The translations under genes were made by a program, and so were the position numbers. Below are positions 7,491 through 15,664 of a stretch of 64,000 bases of DNA, in pieces. The notes under the pieces are model-generated. The model did not search any database, was not told the origin of the DNA, and worked only from the letters and a program-made list of their open reading frames with translations. The number at the start of each line of letters is the position of its first letter. Position 1 is the stretch's first letter. Origin of the DNA: Acinetobacter sp. XS-4 (GTDB lineage Bacteria; Pseudomonadota; Gammaproteobacteria; Pseudomonadales; Moraxellaceae); assembly GCF_023920705.1 (NCBI RefSeq), contig NZ_CP094657.1:2046001-2110000 (forward strand). Reading direction: 5' to 3'.

Positions 7491-10103
7491 TTAAAATTTA
7501 TAACTAAATTGGCCTTGTACAGTCAGAGGACGCATTGGTTGTAAAAACTCACTATTCGCTCCTGCCAAACCATTCACAAAATTTCGTTCATTGGTTAAGT
7601 TAAGAATGTTAAGGCCCACAGTCCACTGTGGCTGGCGATAATAAAGACCTAAGTCCAGATTATAGTTATTCGGTACTTTCACGGTTTGACTTAAGTTTGT
7701 GTACCAGTAGCTTGTCCACCATCCCGAAAGGTTGACCCCAAAACCAGACTGATGTTGATAATCTACATAAGCACTTGCAGAGTATTTGGGAATTCCTGCT
7801 GCATCATAACGTCCAGCTTTACGTTGGTTTAAAGCATTATTGTCTCCCCAAACTGTAGCATTGTCCGCATGAAAGCCAAATGGTGAAAAACCAGCAGGTA
7901 CAATAGAGCTGTATTCGGCATCCAAATAAGTGAAATTGCCCCCAATCGCTATATTTTTTTGAAGTTGCCATCTTAATGATGACTCAATACCTTTTACTTC
8001 AAAGCGAGCCATATTGCCGTTCGTATCTGGCGATAAATCTCGTTTTTGTTCAAATCCACTTATGGTTAAAAATAACTGGTCAGTAATAGGTTCATATTTA
8101 AATCCTACTTCTTTTAGCTCACTTTGACTGTCAAAAGCTAAAGGATTAAGTTGATTTCCTGCACCCCAAATCAAGAAAGGGCCAAATACTCCCGTATTTA
8201 ATGCAGTGCTTTTGTCATAGGTAAAATAGAGTGTGCTTTTCGCAGTAGGCTTAATAAACGTACTCAGTTGATAGCTCAATAGACTATATTTATCACTCGA
8301 CGAACGGACATCTGTTGGGGTTAAAACAAGTGGGTTTTCAAGTTTTGCTCTTACAGAACTGTGGTTAATGCCTAAATTAATACCGAATACATCGTTAAAG
8401 GTAAAGTTTTGTTGAGTGAACACACTCAACGTATCCCAGAAACCAGAGCCCGTATAGACAGCGCCTCCTCCATTCGGTGGAAAGCCACCTTTTTCAGCAT
8501 ATAAACCATTTCCAATTGGGTACATGCGCGGCAAATTTAAATAGCCAAAATATTGAGAATATTGAGGCACTCCGGCTTGTCCAATCCAACCTCCTGTTGA
8601 ACCGCTATTGTTAATTAACCCCAGTAAATCACCAGGATTCTTCTGCGATGGATCATTGGTTAAATCATAAGGATTAATATTAAAACTATTATTTGCAGCT
8701 AAAGACGTAAACTTCTCATGACGATATGTTCCTCCGGTACTGCTTTTATTATTAATTTTTACGCCACCTATTTCAAAATCATAGTCCCCTAAAAATTCTA
8801 GTCGGTTATCAATTAACTCATGATCTAAATCTGTAAAGAAGCTCCCAACAGAGTCGCCTAAATCTTTGTTATTTTGATAGAGCGTACTGTTTGCAATAGA
8901 CCAATGGTCATTTAAATCTTTAATTACTTTTAATTGGGTACTAAATCGCTTGGCACTATTTTTATCTTCACTACGTCCTGAAACATTATCATCTAGCTTG
9001 ACCAATTCATTACCGGGGATTGATGGATCATACACCCAACCTTTAATCGTTCCTGCTTGATCAGCAGTTGAGTTCGGTAACGGTGTGGTCTGAACTCCAC
9101 CAACAGCAACATATTGGTTTTTATCGTTCTTCTGACGAGTTTGCCAACCAATGACTTTAGAATTTGCCGCACCCGATTCAAATACAGGAGACCAAAAAGT
9201 CGAACCGTTTTGAATAATAGGCGTAGCTCTACCTTTGTAATAAAGGCCATTATCAACAGATTGCTGCGACGCTCTATTCCAGCCATGCGTCACGTTAAAA
9301 TCATAATAGTCATCGTAACTGATATTCCAATCTACCCTTAAACGATCATTTGGACGCCAAGCAAGTGCCCCATAAAATGCATTAAAGTTATTTTTCACAT
9401 TGTCATAATAGTCATCTGTTTTTTGTGCTGTTGCACTCACGCGAAATGCTAATTCTTTTGAAATGGGTGCTGTATGATCAATACTGACAGAGAAATTAGG
9501 CTCTGCACCTTTACCTGAGTAAATGGAACCTACAGTGCCAGAGATATTGGTTTCAGCTTTATTAAAATTAGGCTTTTTGGTCAGGTAGTTAATATATCCG
9601 CCAGAACCTGAAGTCGGCGCAAAAATTACACCTGTTGGTCCTGCCACAATATCGGCTCCTTCATAAGCATTGAGATTGGTGGGATGGCGAGTACTGTAAA
9701 TGCGTTGACTATCTTGAAAAACTTCCGAGTTCTGTCCACGAATTTGTGGAGCAAAATTAGCATTTTGTCCCCCGCCTCGCGTAATGCTAGGTGCATATTT
9801 GACGAGATCATCCGCACTGCGAATAACATCTTCTCTAAATTGTTGTTCTGACACTTGGGATACTACACGCGGGGTATCCAATACAGAGCTATCAGTTCCA
9901 TAAATTGAGGTAACTTTGCGTTTGGGAACAATGGTAGTTTTCTTGGTTGCTCCAGTAACGACGACATCGGACAAAGTAATTACATCACTTTCAGAATCGC
10001 CTAGTTGTTGAGGTGTTTCTTCGGCGAAAACATATAACGGTAAAGTCGCCCCTAATACGCTAAGCGCAATAACTAAAGGTTTTAATTGAAAAGGCTGTCT
10101 CAT
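7491..10103 (-). CDS. TonB-dependent receptor (siderophore-receptor type)
   Basis: An 870-residue outer-membrane receptor with a signal peptide (about 1-27), TonB box (TLSDVVVTG), plug (about 75-190, including SQVSEQQFREDVIRSADDLV and IRGQNSE) and a beta-barrel ending SYKF. The plug resembles ferric-siderophore receptors. Its placement in a sulfur island, its own sigma-54 promoter (10138-10153) and the divergent orphan peptide-type binding protein make an organosulfur ligand more likely; this is inference. There is no Cys, and only three Met occur after the initiator in 870 residues. It has its own terminator and is apparently monocistronic. Confidence 0.92.
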   Translation of the reverse strand: MRQPFQLKPLVIALSVLGATLPLYVFAEETPQQLGDSESDVITLSDVVVTGATKKTTIVPKRKVTSIYGTDSSVLDTPRVVSQVSEQQFREDVIRSADDLVKYAPSITRGGGQNANFAPQIRGQNSEVFQDSQRIYSTRHPTNLNAYEGADIVAGPTGVIFAPTSGSGGYINYLTKKPNFNKAETNISGTVGSIYSGKGAEPNFSVSIDHTAPISKELAFRVSATAQKTDDYYDNVKNNFNAFYGALAWRPNDRLRVDWNISYDDYYDFNVTHGWNRASQQSVDNGLYYKGRATPIIQNGSTFWSPVFESGAANSKVIGWQTRQKNDKNQYVAVGGVQTTPLPNSTADQAGTIKGWVYDPSIPGNELVKLDDNVSGRSEDKNSAKRFSTQLKVIKDLNDHWSIANSTLYQNNKDLGDSVGSFFTDLDHELIDNRLEFLGDYDFEIGGVKINNKSSTGGTYRHEKFTSLAANNSFNINPYDLTNDPSQKNPGDLLGLINNSGSTGGWIGQAGVPQYSQYFGYLNLPRMYPIGNGLYAEKGGFPPNGGGAVYTGSGFWDTLSVFTQQNFTFNDVFGINLGINHSSVRAKLENPLVLTPTDVRSSSDKYSLLSYQLSTFIKPTAKSTLYFTYDKSTALNTGVFGPFLIWGAGNQLNPLAFDSQSELKEVGFKYEPITDQLFLTISGFEQKRDLSPDTNGNMARFEVKGIESSLRWQLQKNIAIGGNFTYLDAEYSSIVPAGFSPFGFHADNATVWGDNNALNQRKAGRYDAAGIPKYSASAYVDYQHQSGFGVNLSGWWTSYWYTNLSQTVKVPNNYNLDLGLYYRQPQWTVGLNILNLTNERNFVNGLAGANSEFLQPMRPLTVQGQFSYKF

Positions 10104-10137
10104 ATCACACTCAGTAAAGTAAATTTACAATGCGTTA

Positions 10138-10153
10138 CGCAAAGCCTATGCCA
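10138..10153 (-). promoter_or_regulatory. Sigma-54 promoter of receptor 7491-10103
   Basis: Minus-strand TGGCATAGGCTTTGCG has the GG-N10-GC spacing and lies 35 bp upstream of the receptor ATG. Confidence 0.85.
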
Positions 10154-10214
10154 ACCAAGAAACGACCAAACAATTTGCCCTAACCATTTGATTTAGTTGT
10201 TTTTAATTTCTCAT

Positions 10215-10254
10215 TGTTTACTTATCAATTCTATTCATGTTTATTTTTTCAACA
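10215..10254. promoter_or_regulatory. Putative activator sites shared by two divergent promoters
   Basis: TGTTTACTTATCAATT (10215-10230) is a partial match to TGTTG-N6-CAACA. TGTTT-N7-CAACA (10238-10254) has one extra spacer base. They sit between the sigma-54 promoters at 10138 and 10336 and could serve both. The matches are weaker than at other sites of the island. Confidence 0.4.
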
Positions 10255-10335
10255 AAGCTGCTGGAATAGAGACACCCACTAAAAACAATAATTATTTAAG
10301 TAATTGATAAATATATTAAAACTATATAAAAATAT

Positions 10336-10351
10336 TGGCATTTATTCTGCA
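10336..10351 (+). promoter_or_regulatory. Sigma-54 promoter of binding protein 10389-11972
   Basis: TGGCATTTATTCTGCA has GG-N10-GC spacing. The predicted transcript start is about 25 bp upstream of the ATG at 10389. Confidence 0.85.
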
Positions 10352-10388
10352 ATACCTTAGAAGATGAAGATCTAATCAGGTATTTATA

Positions 10389-11972
10389 ATGACAAATCAA
10401 ACATTTCAGTTATCACGTCGAAAATTTTTAACACAAAGTCTCACGGCGCTAGGTGGCGTCTCTTTATTGGGTAGTTTATCAGGCTGTGGCCCCTCTCCAG
10501 ATAATAGTAACGAATCAAAAACTACCTCCTCAGCAACGCCAAAGCATGGAGGTGTTATACGCTTGGGTCTAATTGGAGGACAACAATCAGGCAGTCTAGA
10601 TCCTCATCTTTCAGCATCGGGAAGTGGTATTACAAGAGGTTTCGCTATTTATAATAAGTTATGGGAATGGGATGAAAATATGCTGCCCCGACTTGCTTTA
10701 GCGGAGTTTGCAGAACCTAATCACAATGCAAGTGAATGGACCATTCGGTTACGTAAAGGCTTAGAATTTCATCACGGTAAAACCATTACTGCTGATGATG
10801 TGATCTTTTCAGTTAAACGTCTAACAGATCCTAAACTCGCCTCACCATTTCGTAATCTGGTGCAGTGGATTGACCGAGATCGTATTCAAAAACTAGATGA
10901 ATATACGGTTCGTATTCCTTTTATTAGTACGATTCCCGGCTTTGTTGCACTGCCCGAAACTTGGGTAAATTTTGGAGGAATTGTACCAACCGACTTCGAC
11001 CCTATTCATAATCCAGTCGGAGCTGGTCCATATAAAGTCAAAGAGTTTATTCCGGGGCAGCGTTCTGTTTTTACTCGTTTTAATAATTACTTTAAAGCAG
11101 ACAAACCTTATGCAGATAGTTTTGAAGTGATTGATTTTAAAGATCAGGTCTCTCGATTAAATGCTTTATTGGCTGGACAAATTGATGTCGCAAATGCGAT
11201 TTCACCCGAATATATTAAAATTTTGGAGCAAGCAAAACACATTCAAACCATACGCTCTGCGACCAATACGCATAATAGTTTTGACTTTAATACTCAACAA
11301 GCGCCGTTTAATGACCCTAGAGTGCGTCAGGCATTTCGTTTGATTGCAAACCGAGAGGAGTTGGTACAACGAGGCTTAAATGGACAAGGTCGAATCGCCA
11401 ACGATCTTTATTCACCGCAAGACCCTGCCTTTCTCAATTTGCCGCAGCGCCAACAAAATATTACCGAGGCAAAAAATCTATTAGCGCAAGCAGGTTTTAA
11501 AGATGGTTTGAGTGTAGAGCTTGTTACCCCAGTGAGTAGCGCTCAACCTGCATTAATTTTTGCCGAGCAAGCAAAACAAGCCAATGTGAATATTCGAGTT
11601 AAACAAGTGGATTTTGCAACGTTCAATGGCCCTGACCGCAGTAAGTGGCAGTTATCGAGTAATGCGACCAATGTCGGTACGCCCTATTTATCGACTGCCG
11701 TTGTTAACGATGCTCCAATTTCTACAACGAATCGTGTGAATTTTAAAGACCCTGAATATAGTGAGTTATTTTTTAAAGCACTGGCAGAACCTGATTTAGC
11801 CAAACGCAAAATCCATTTAGCGCAAGCACAAAAAATTCAACATGAACGTGGTGGAATGCTCATTTGGGGATTTAGCCATACGATTGACGCAGCAGCTAAA
11901 AATATTGGTGGTTTAACTCCTGAACATACGATTTTTCCAACATGGCGTTTTGAAAAACTCTGGAAAGCTTAA
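10389..11972 (+). CDS. Tat-exported lipoprotein, peptide/nickel-type ABC substrate-binding protein (orphan)
   Basis: Periplasmic binding protein of the DppA/OppA family (SBP_bac_5), 527 residues. The N-terminus carries a twin-arginine motif (SRRKFL, about 9-14), a hydrophobic stretch and a lipobox (SLSGC, Cys about 33), so it should be exported folded by Tat and then lipidated. Family motifs include WTIRLRKGLEFHHGKTITADDVIFS and NDPRVRQAFRLI. It is a close paralogue of 37613-39187. No permease or ATPase adjoins it, so it probably feeds the transporter at 33791-37607 (inference). It is transcribed divergently from receptor 7491-10103 under its own sigma-54 promoter. Confidence 0.9.
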   Translation: MTNQTFQLSRRKFLTQSLTALGGVSLLGSLSGCGPSPDNSNESKTTSSATPKHGGVIRLGLIGGQQSGSLDPHLSASGSGITRGFAIYNKLWEWDENMLPRLALAEFAEPNHNASEWTIRLRKGLEFHHGKTITADDVIFSVKRLTDPKLASPFRNLVQWIDRDRIQKLDEYTVRIPFISTIPGFVALPETWVNFGGIVPTDFDPIHNPVGAGPYKVKEFIPGQRSVFTRFNNYFKADKPYADSFEVIDFKDQVSRLNALLAGQIDVANAISPEYIKILEQAKHIQTIRSATNTHNSFDFNTQQAPFNDPRVRQAFRLIANREELVQRGLNGQGRIANDLYSPQDPAFLNLPQRQQNITEAKNLLAQAGFKDGLSVELVTPVSSAQPALIFAEQAKQANVNIRVKQVDFATFNGPDRSKWQLSSNATNVGTPYLSTAVVNDAPISTTNRVNFKDPEYSELFFKALAEPDLAKRKIHLAQAQKIQHERGGMLIWGFSHTIDAAAKNIGGLTPEHTIFPTWRFEKLWKA

Positions 11973-11994
11973 TATTCATCTGTACTCACAATAT

Positions 11995-12024
11995 AAAAAA
12001 AGCTGCCGAAGCAGCTTTTTTTAT
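11995..12024. terminator. Bidirectional terminator between 10389-11972 and exbD
   Basis: AAAAAGCTGC and GCAGCTTTTT pair around a CGAA loop with A and T runs on either side. It lies between convergent genes and can serve both. Confidence 0.85.
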
Positions 12025-12034
12025 GGAGGCCTAA

Positions 12035-12439
12035 TTATTTAGGCACTGTAATCACAGAAAGTTTATCTACACCTACACGTTCAATACTTGCCAATAATTT
12101 TGCGACTGTTCCATAAGGTACAGTTTCATCAGCATTTAAATTTAATGCTAATTTCGGGTTACTGCTTTTGCGTGACTTTATTTCTTGTTCAAAGTTCGCA
12201 AGTGTCACTTTATCCTTATCAAGGAATATTTCACCTTGTGGATTTACACTAATCACCACAGCTTTGTTTTGATCTGTAGATTGAGTTGGAGCCGCTTTTG
12301 GTAAGTTCACTTTCACCGTATTTGTTAACAAAGGAGCTGTCACAATGAATACGATGAGTAAAACCAACATGACATCGACTAGCGGCGTAATATTAATTTC
12401 ACTGACGACATCGTCTTCTTGAGAGGTAGAAATTGCCAT
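12035..12439 (-). CDS. exbD: ExbD biopolymer transport protein
   Basis: Inner-membrane partner of ExbB that carries the proton-translocating Asp. The 134-residue protein has one membrane helix (about 18-38) with the Asp in NITPLVDVMLVLL (about residue 22), and a periplasmic domain ending in SVITVPK. Length and layout are normal for ExbD. It overlaps exbB (12439-13173) by one base, and tonB (13198-14025) is first in the operon. The operon promoter is the sigma-54 site at 14064-14079, so this set is predicted to be made only when the sulfur island is active. Confidence 0.93.
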   Translation of the reverse strand: MAISTSQEDDVVSEINITPLVDVMLVLLIVFIVTAPLLTNTVKVNLPKAAPTQSTDQNKAVVISVNPQGEIFLDKDKVTLANFEQEIKSRKSSNPKLALNLNADETVPYGTVAKLLASIERVGVDKLSVITVPK

Positions 12440-13173
12440 TATGCAAACACTCCTTTCTCTTTCACTTCTTTAGCAGAATTATCTTTAAGCGCCGTATTAC
12501 CAGTCGTACCTTTTTTAGCAGTTGGTAGCTGGAATCCTGCTTTTTGATTTAGACTCACGAAGTCCGTTGCAAAATCATCAAGATCTGCGCCAATTGTTTT
12601 TACTTTACGCACAAAGTAGTTGTAGGCAAGCACCGCAGGTACAGCAACTGCAATACCAATACCTGTTGCCACCAGCGCCTCTCCAATTGGTCCAGCCACG
12701 ACATCCATACTTGCATTACCTGAATGAGCAATCGCTTGTAATGCATGAATAATCCCAAATACTGTACCGAATAGACCAATAAATGGGGCGTTATTTCCAA
12801 TAGAAGCCAGTAAAGCTGAACCTTTTTCTAATTGGCGGCGCTCAGTTAGAACTTGTTTACTTAAATGGCGCTCTAATAAGTCCTGACGGCTCCAACTGTT
12901 TTGTAAGTCTTGATGTGTCTTTTCATCTGCTTCAATTAAAGTCTGAAAACCGGTGTTAGCCACTCGTGCTGCTGGGCCTTCACCAAGTTCAGACTTAGTT
13001 ACTGCATCTGATAAGTTTTTTGCTTTCCAAAACTCTTCTACAAAAAGCTTACTTTGTTTTGTCGCTCGTTGTGTCTGGACCACTTTAACCACAATCAACA
13101 CCCAAGTCACAATTGAGAAAGCAACTAATAACCAGATCGTGCCGTCATGGATCAATGAATTAATATCTGACAT
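12439..13173 (-). CDS. exbB: ExbB proton channel (MotA/TolQ/ExbB family)
   Basis: Inner-membrane channel subunit that works with ExbD to energise TonB. The 244-residue protein has an N-terminal membrane helix (about 10-30) and two further helices in the conserved C-terminal half, around LASIGNNAPFIGLFGTVFGI and PIGEALVATGIGIAVAVPAV, the typical family signatures. It lies 24 bp after tonB and runs into exbD. The N-terminus (MSDINSL) is identical to the truncated gene at 1-22, which shows that a second copy exists beyond the left edge. Confidence 0.94.
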   Translation of the reverse strand: MSDINSLIHDGTIWLLVAFSIVTWVLIVVKVVQTQRATKQSKLFVEEFWKAKNLSDAVTKSELGEGPAARVANTGFQTLIEADEKTHQDLQNSWSRQDLLERHLSKQVLTERRQLEKGSALLASIGNNAPFIGLFGTVFGIIHALQAIAHSGNASMDVVAGPIGEALVATGIGIAVAVPAVLAYNYFVRKVKTIGADLDDFATDFVSLNQKAGFQLPTAKKGTTGNTALKDNSAKEVKEKGVFA

Positions 13174-13197
13174 GAAAATATCCTCTTAATTTAAATT

Positions 13198-14025
13198 TTA
13201 TTTCGGTAATTGATAATGAATTGGAACATCGACCCAGCCTTCTACAGGGGTTTTCCCTTTTAGCGCAGGTGAAAATTTCCATTGCTTTACTGTTCTTACG
13301 GCAGCACTGTCTAGAAGTTTTTTGCCACTACTTTGCTTGACACTGACTGTATCCGGGCTGCCATTTGCTAATACTTTGACCCGTAAAATGACTGAGCCTT
13401 CCCAACCACGTTCTAAAGCTTGTTCAGGGTATTCAGGTGCAGGGTTACTGAGATATCCGGCATAACCTTTGGCTTCAGTCACAGGTAAATTGTCATCTGA
13501 CGCTTTTACAGGCTCAGCCACTTTTTTAACCGGTTCCGCGACTACTTCTTTTGTGACCACAGGTTCTGCAACTTTTTGTGGAGTTGGTGCAGCTACCGCT
13601 TTTGCAACTGGCTTAGGTTGCTCCACGCTTTTTTGGATAGGTTTGGGCTGTTCAGCCTGTTTAGGAATTGGCTTGGGTTTTTCCACCACAGGTGGAACTT
13701 TTGGTTTTTCAGTAATCGGTGGAATTTTGGGTTCAATCACTTTAGGTGGTTCAACCAGTTTTACGATTTCAATCACCACAGGTTCAGGTTTATGAATATC
13801 TAAAGCTGGTGTTGGCAATTGTTTTGCGACATACCAAATTCCAAGATGTGCTGAAGCAACAGCTATAATTGCGATTAAGACTTTATTCAACTTCACTGGA
13901 GCAGGTTGAATAACATCTTGATCATGCCGTGCAAACGGATCTGCAAGTTCAGTTGTGGCTGCAACTGTCGCAAATTGCTCAAAGAGCAAAGCCCGCTTAT
14001 GGGGATTAAAGATTTGATCACGCAT
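13198..14025 (-). CDS. tonB: TonB energy transducer, second paralogue
   Basis: A 275-residue TonB with an N-terminal cytoplasmic segment, a membrane helix (about 48-68), a Pro/Lys-rich spacer (about 75-165) and the C-terminal TonB domain. It is first in the tonB-exbB-exbD operon. The last 95 residues differ from the TonB at 59-907 at only about six positions, yet the DNA of that part shows many silent changes. This suggests selection on the receptor-binding domain rather than recent gene conversion. There is no Met beyond the initiator and no Cys. The ribosome site before 14025 is weak; no better start is visible. Confidence 0.93.
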   Translation of the reverse strand: MRDQIFNPHKRALLFEQFATVAATTELADPFARHDQDVIQPAPVKLNKVLIAIIAVASAHLGIWYVAKQLPTPALDIHKPEPVVIEIVKLVEPPKVIEPKIPPITEKPKVPPVVEKPKPIPKQAEQPKPIQKSVEQPKPVAKAVAAPTPQKVAEPVVTKEVVAEPVKKVAEPVKASDDNLPVTEAKGYAGYLSNPAPEYPEQALERGWEGSVILRVKVLANGSPDTVSVKQSSGKKLLDSAAVRTVKQWKFSPALKGKTPVEGWVDVPIHYQLPK

Positions 14026-14063
14026 AAAAATTTAAACTAAAAATAAAAGATTAAGTCGTAAAT

Positions 14064-14079
14064 TGCACAAGCTATGCCA
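14064..14079 (-). promoter_or_regulatory. Sigma-54 promoter of tonB-exbB-exbD
   Basis: Minus-strand TGGCATAGCTTGTGCA has GG-N10-GC spacing and lies about 40 bp upstream of the tonB start. Confidence 0.85.
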
Positions 14080-14142
14080 AAACTATAAGTTATTATTTTT
14101 TATTAATTTAATTTGTATTTTTTAAATGGTTGATACAAAAGA

Positions 14143-14158
14143 TGTTGGTTTTCAGACA
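14143..14158. promoter_or_regulatory. Putative activator site for the tonB-exbB-exbD promoter
   Basis: TGTTGGTTTTCAGACA has one perfect half (TGTTG) and a 3/5 match in the other, with the usual six-base spacing. It is centred about 73 bp upstream of the -24 element. Confidence 0.4.
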
Positions 14159-14180
14159 GTGTTATGCTGTTCAAACAACA

Positions 14181-14208
14181 AGATCCCTTTGATATCGCAA
14201 AGGGATCT
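14181..14208 (-). terminator. Terminator after the SsuD-like gene 14216-15349
   Basis: A perfect 11-bp stem (AGATCCCTTTG with its complement) and six-base loop lie 8 bp beyond the stop codon on the minus strand. The tail is only moderately T-rich. Confidence 0.7.
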
Positions 14209-14215
14209 AAGTTTA

Positions 14216-15349
14216 TTATTTTAATTTATATCCTACTAAGGGTAAGACTTCTTCAGCCACTCGATATGCTTCTTCTAAATGCGGGTTACTGGCTAAAATA
14301 AAATGTCCCACCCCAATATCAATATATTCTTGCAAACGTTCTGCGACTTGCTTATAGCTCCCGACTAAAATACAGTTTGGGCCGCCTCGTACATTTGACA
14401 TTCCCGCCCACACATTCGGACTCACAAATAGGTCTTCAAAACGGTTGCCTTGTGCTAAGGCTTGCTGGCGCTTTGCTCCTACAGATTCAGTGTCTTTACG
14501 TTCAAAAGCATTACTATCGACAGCAATGGTTTCATACATTTGTTTAAGCTCTTGGAAGGCTTGTTCTTGGGTTGGTCGTGCTAAAATATCAATACGCATG
14601 CCAAATTTAACTTTGCGTTCCGGCGAATTCTGCTCAAAGAAGTTTTGAGCCTGTTCGATCACTTTCTTCTGTTGGTCTACAGGTTCGCCCCAAGTTAAGT
14701 GGATATCTGCGTGACGTCCTGCGACTTGTAAAGCTGCATCGCTTGCACCTGCTAACCATAAACGTGGAACGTCATATTGATTCATTGGGTATTTCAGGCC
14801 ACCTTGTTCAACATGGAAAAACTTTCCATCGTAATTGAAAGGTGCATGGTGTGAATAACCTTTCACAAATTCTAAAAACTCATTGGTCCGTGCATAGCGT
14901 TGATCATGTTCAATAAAGTCCCCATATGCGCGTTGCTGCGCACCGCCTCCACCTGAAATTACATTCCACTCTACTCGTCCCTGACTTAAACGCTGCAAAC
15001 TTGCAGCCATTTGACTTGCATAAGTAGGATGAATAAACCAAGGCTGAATTGCGATGAGCAAACGAAGTCTTTTAGTTTCTCTTGCCAGTGCAGACGCTAA
15101 CACCCATGGTTCTTCAGTATGTGGAAAAGCAGGAATGAGTGCACCATGAAAACCAACAATATCGGCTGCTTTCGCCACTTGCTCGACATAGTCATAGTAA
15201 GCAAATAACTGATCCTCATGTTGCGGCGCAACACGTTGTGGAGATTGAACTGCTGGAGTTAATTGATTCCATTCACCGCGTGTGTGTAATTGATGTGCTC
15301 GACGACCATCCCCATGAACAGGGATTCTCCATAAAAACTCAACTGACAT
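14216..15349 (-). CDS. SsuD-like FMNH2-dependent sulfonate monooxygenase
   Basis: LLM flavin monooxygenase of 377 residues, the closest of the four in this window to alkanesulfonate monooxygenase SsuD. It shares MSVEFLWRIPVHGDGR at the N-terminus, then HLTWGEP, SPNVWAGMSNVRGGPN and NPHLEEAYRVAEEVLP. Such enzymes oxidise an alkanesulfonate to an aldehyde and sulfite with FMNH2 from a separate reductase. It stands alone on the minus strand, divergent from the SsuA-like operon (15665-19163), each side with its own sigma-54 promoter and shared activator sites. Importer and oxygenase are therefore probably co-induced. The exact substrate is not known. Confidence 0.88.
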   Translation of the reverse strand: MSVEFLWRIPVHGDGRRAHQLHTRGEWNQLTPAVQSPQRVAPQHEDQLFAYYDYVEQVAKAADIVGFHGALIPAFPHTEEPWVLASALARETKRLRLLIAIQPWFIHPTYASQMAASLQRLSQGRVEWNVISGGGGAQQRAYGDFIEHDQRYARTNEFLEFVKGYSHHAPFNYDGKFFHVEQGGLKYPMNQYDVPRLWLAGASDAALQVAGRHADIHLTWGEPVDQQKKVIEQAQNFFEQNSPERKVKFGMRIDILARPTQEQAFQELKQMYETIAVDSNAFERKDTESVGAKRQQALAQGNRFEDLFVSPNVWAGMSNVRGGPNCILVGSYKQVAERLQEYIDIGVGHFILASNPHLEEAYRVAEEVLPLVGYKLK

Positions 15350-15405
15350 AATGAATCTCGATAATTTAAAGATTTGACGATATTTAATTCGTTAAAAGTC
15401 TTATG

Positions 15406-15421
15406 AGCAGGAATCATGCCG
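15406..15421 (-). promoter_or_regulatory. Sigma-54 promoter of SsuD-like gene 14216-15349
   Basis: Minus-strand CGGCATGATTCCTGCT keeps GG-N10-GC spacing; the first base differs from the TGGC consensus. It lies about 57 bp upstream of the ATG. Confidence 0.75.
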
Positions 15422-15493
15422 ATATTTTTTTAAATTAATTTCCATCTATGCATCTGTTTTATATAACTATTATAAAATCGGGTTTAAATGCTG

Positions 15494-15541
15494 TGTTGAT
15501 ATTTCAACACTTAAACACTAACGAGTGTCTCAATCACAACA
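15494..15541. promoter_or_regulatory. Two putative activator sites in a divergent control region
   Basis: TGTTGATATTTCAACA (15494-15509) is a perfect 5-6-5 inverted repeat, extendable to 18 bp with outer G/C. TGTCTCAATCACAACA (15526-15541) is a partial second copy. They lie midway between the divergent sigma-54 promoters at 15406 and 15614, about 80-120 bp from each. The rest of the 315-bp spacer 15350-15664 holds only these sites and promoters. Confidence 0.65.
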
Positions 15542-15613
15542 CAACTATGGTATTTAACTTCAATAATAATTCTAAAAATTTATAATTAATTGATTTATTT
15601 GTAATTATTTTAT

Positions 15614-15629
15614 TGGCTTAGTTCTTGCT
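15614..15629 (+). promoter_or_regulatory. Sigma-54 promoter of the SsuA-like transporter operon
   Basis: TGGCTTAGTTCTTGCT has GG-N10-GC spacing and lies 36 bp upstream of the ATG at 15665. Confidence 0.85.
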
Positions 15630-15664
15630 CTATACCAGTATATTTTTTTAATTCTTATGATGAT

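Noticed and set aside
7491..10103. Firm call of a ferric siderophore receptor
   Set aside because: The family resemblance is real, but the sigma-54 promoter, the sulfur-poor composition and the neighbours point to a sulfur-related ligand. No siderophore genes are present.
13469..13803. Plus-strand Gly/Phe-rich frames opposite tonB
   Set aside because: Shadows of the Pro/Lys-rich tonB spacer on the other strand.
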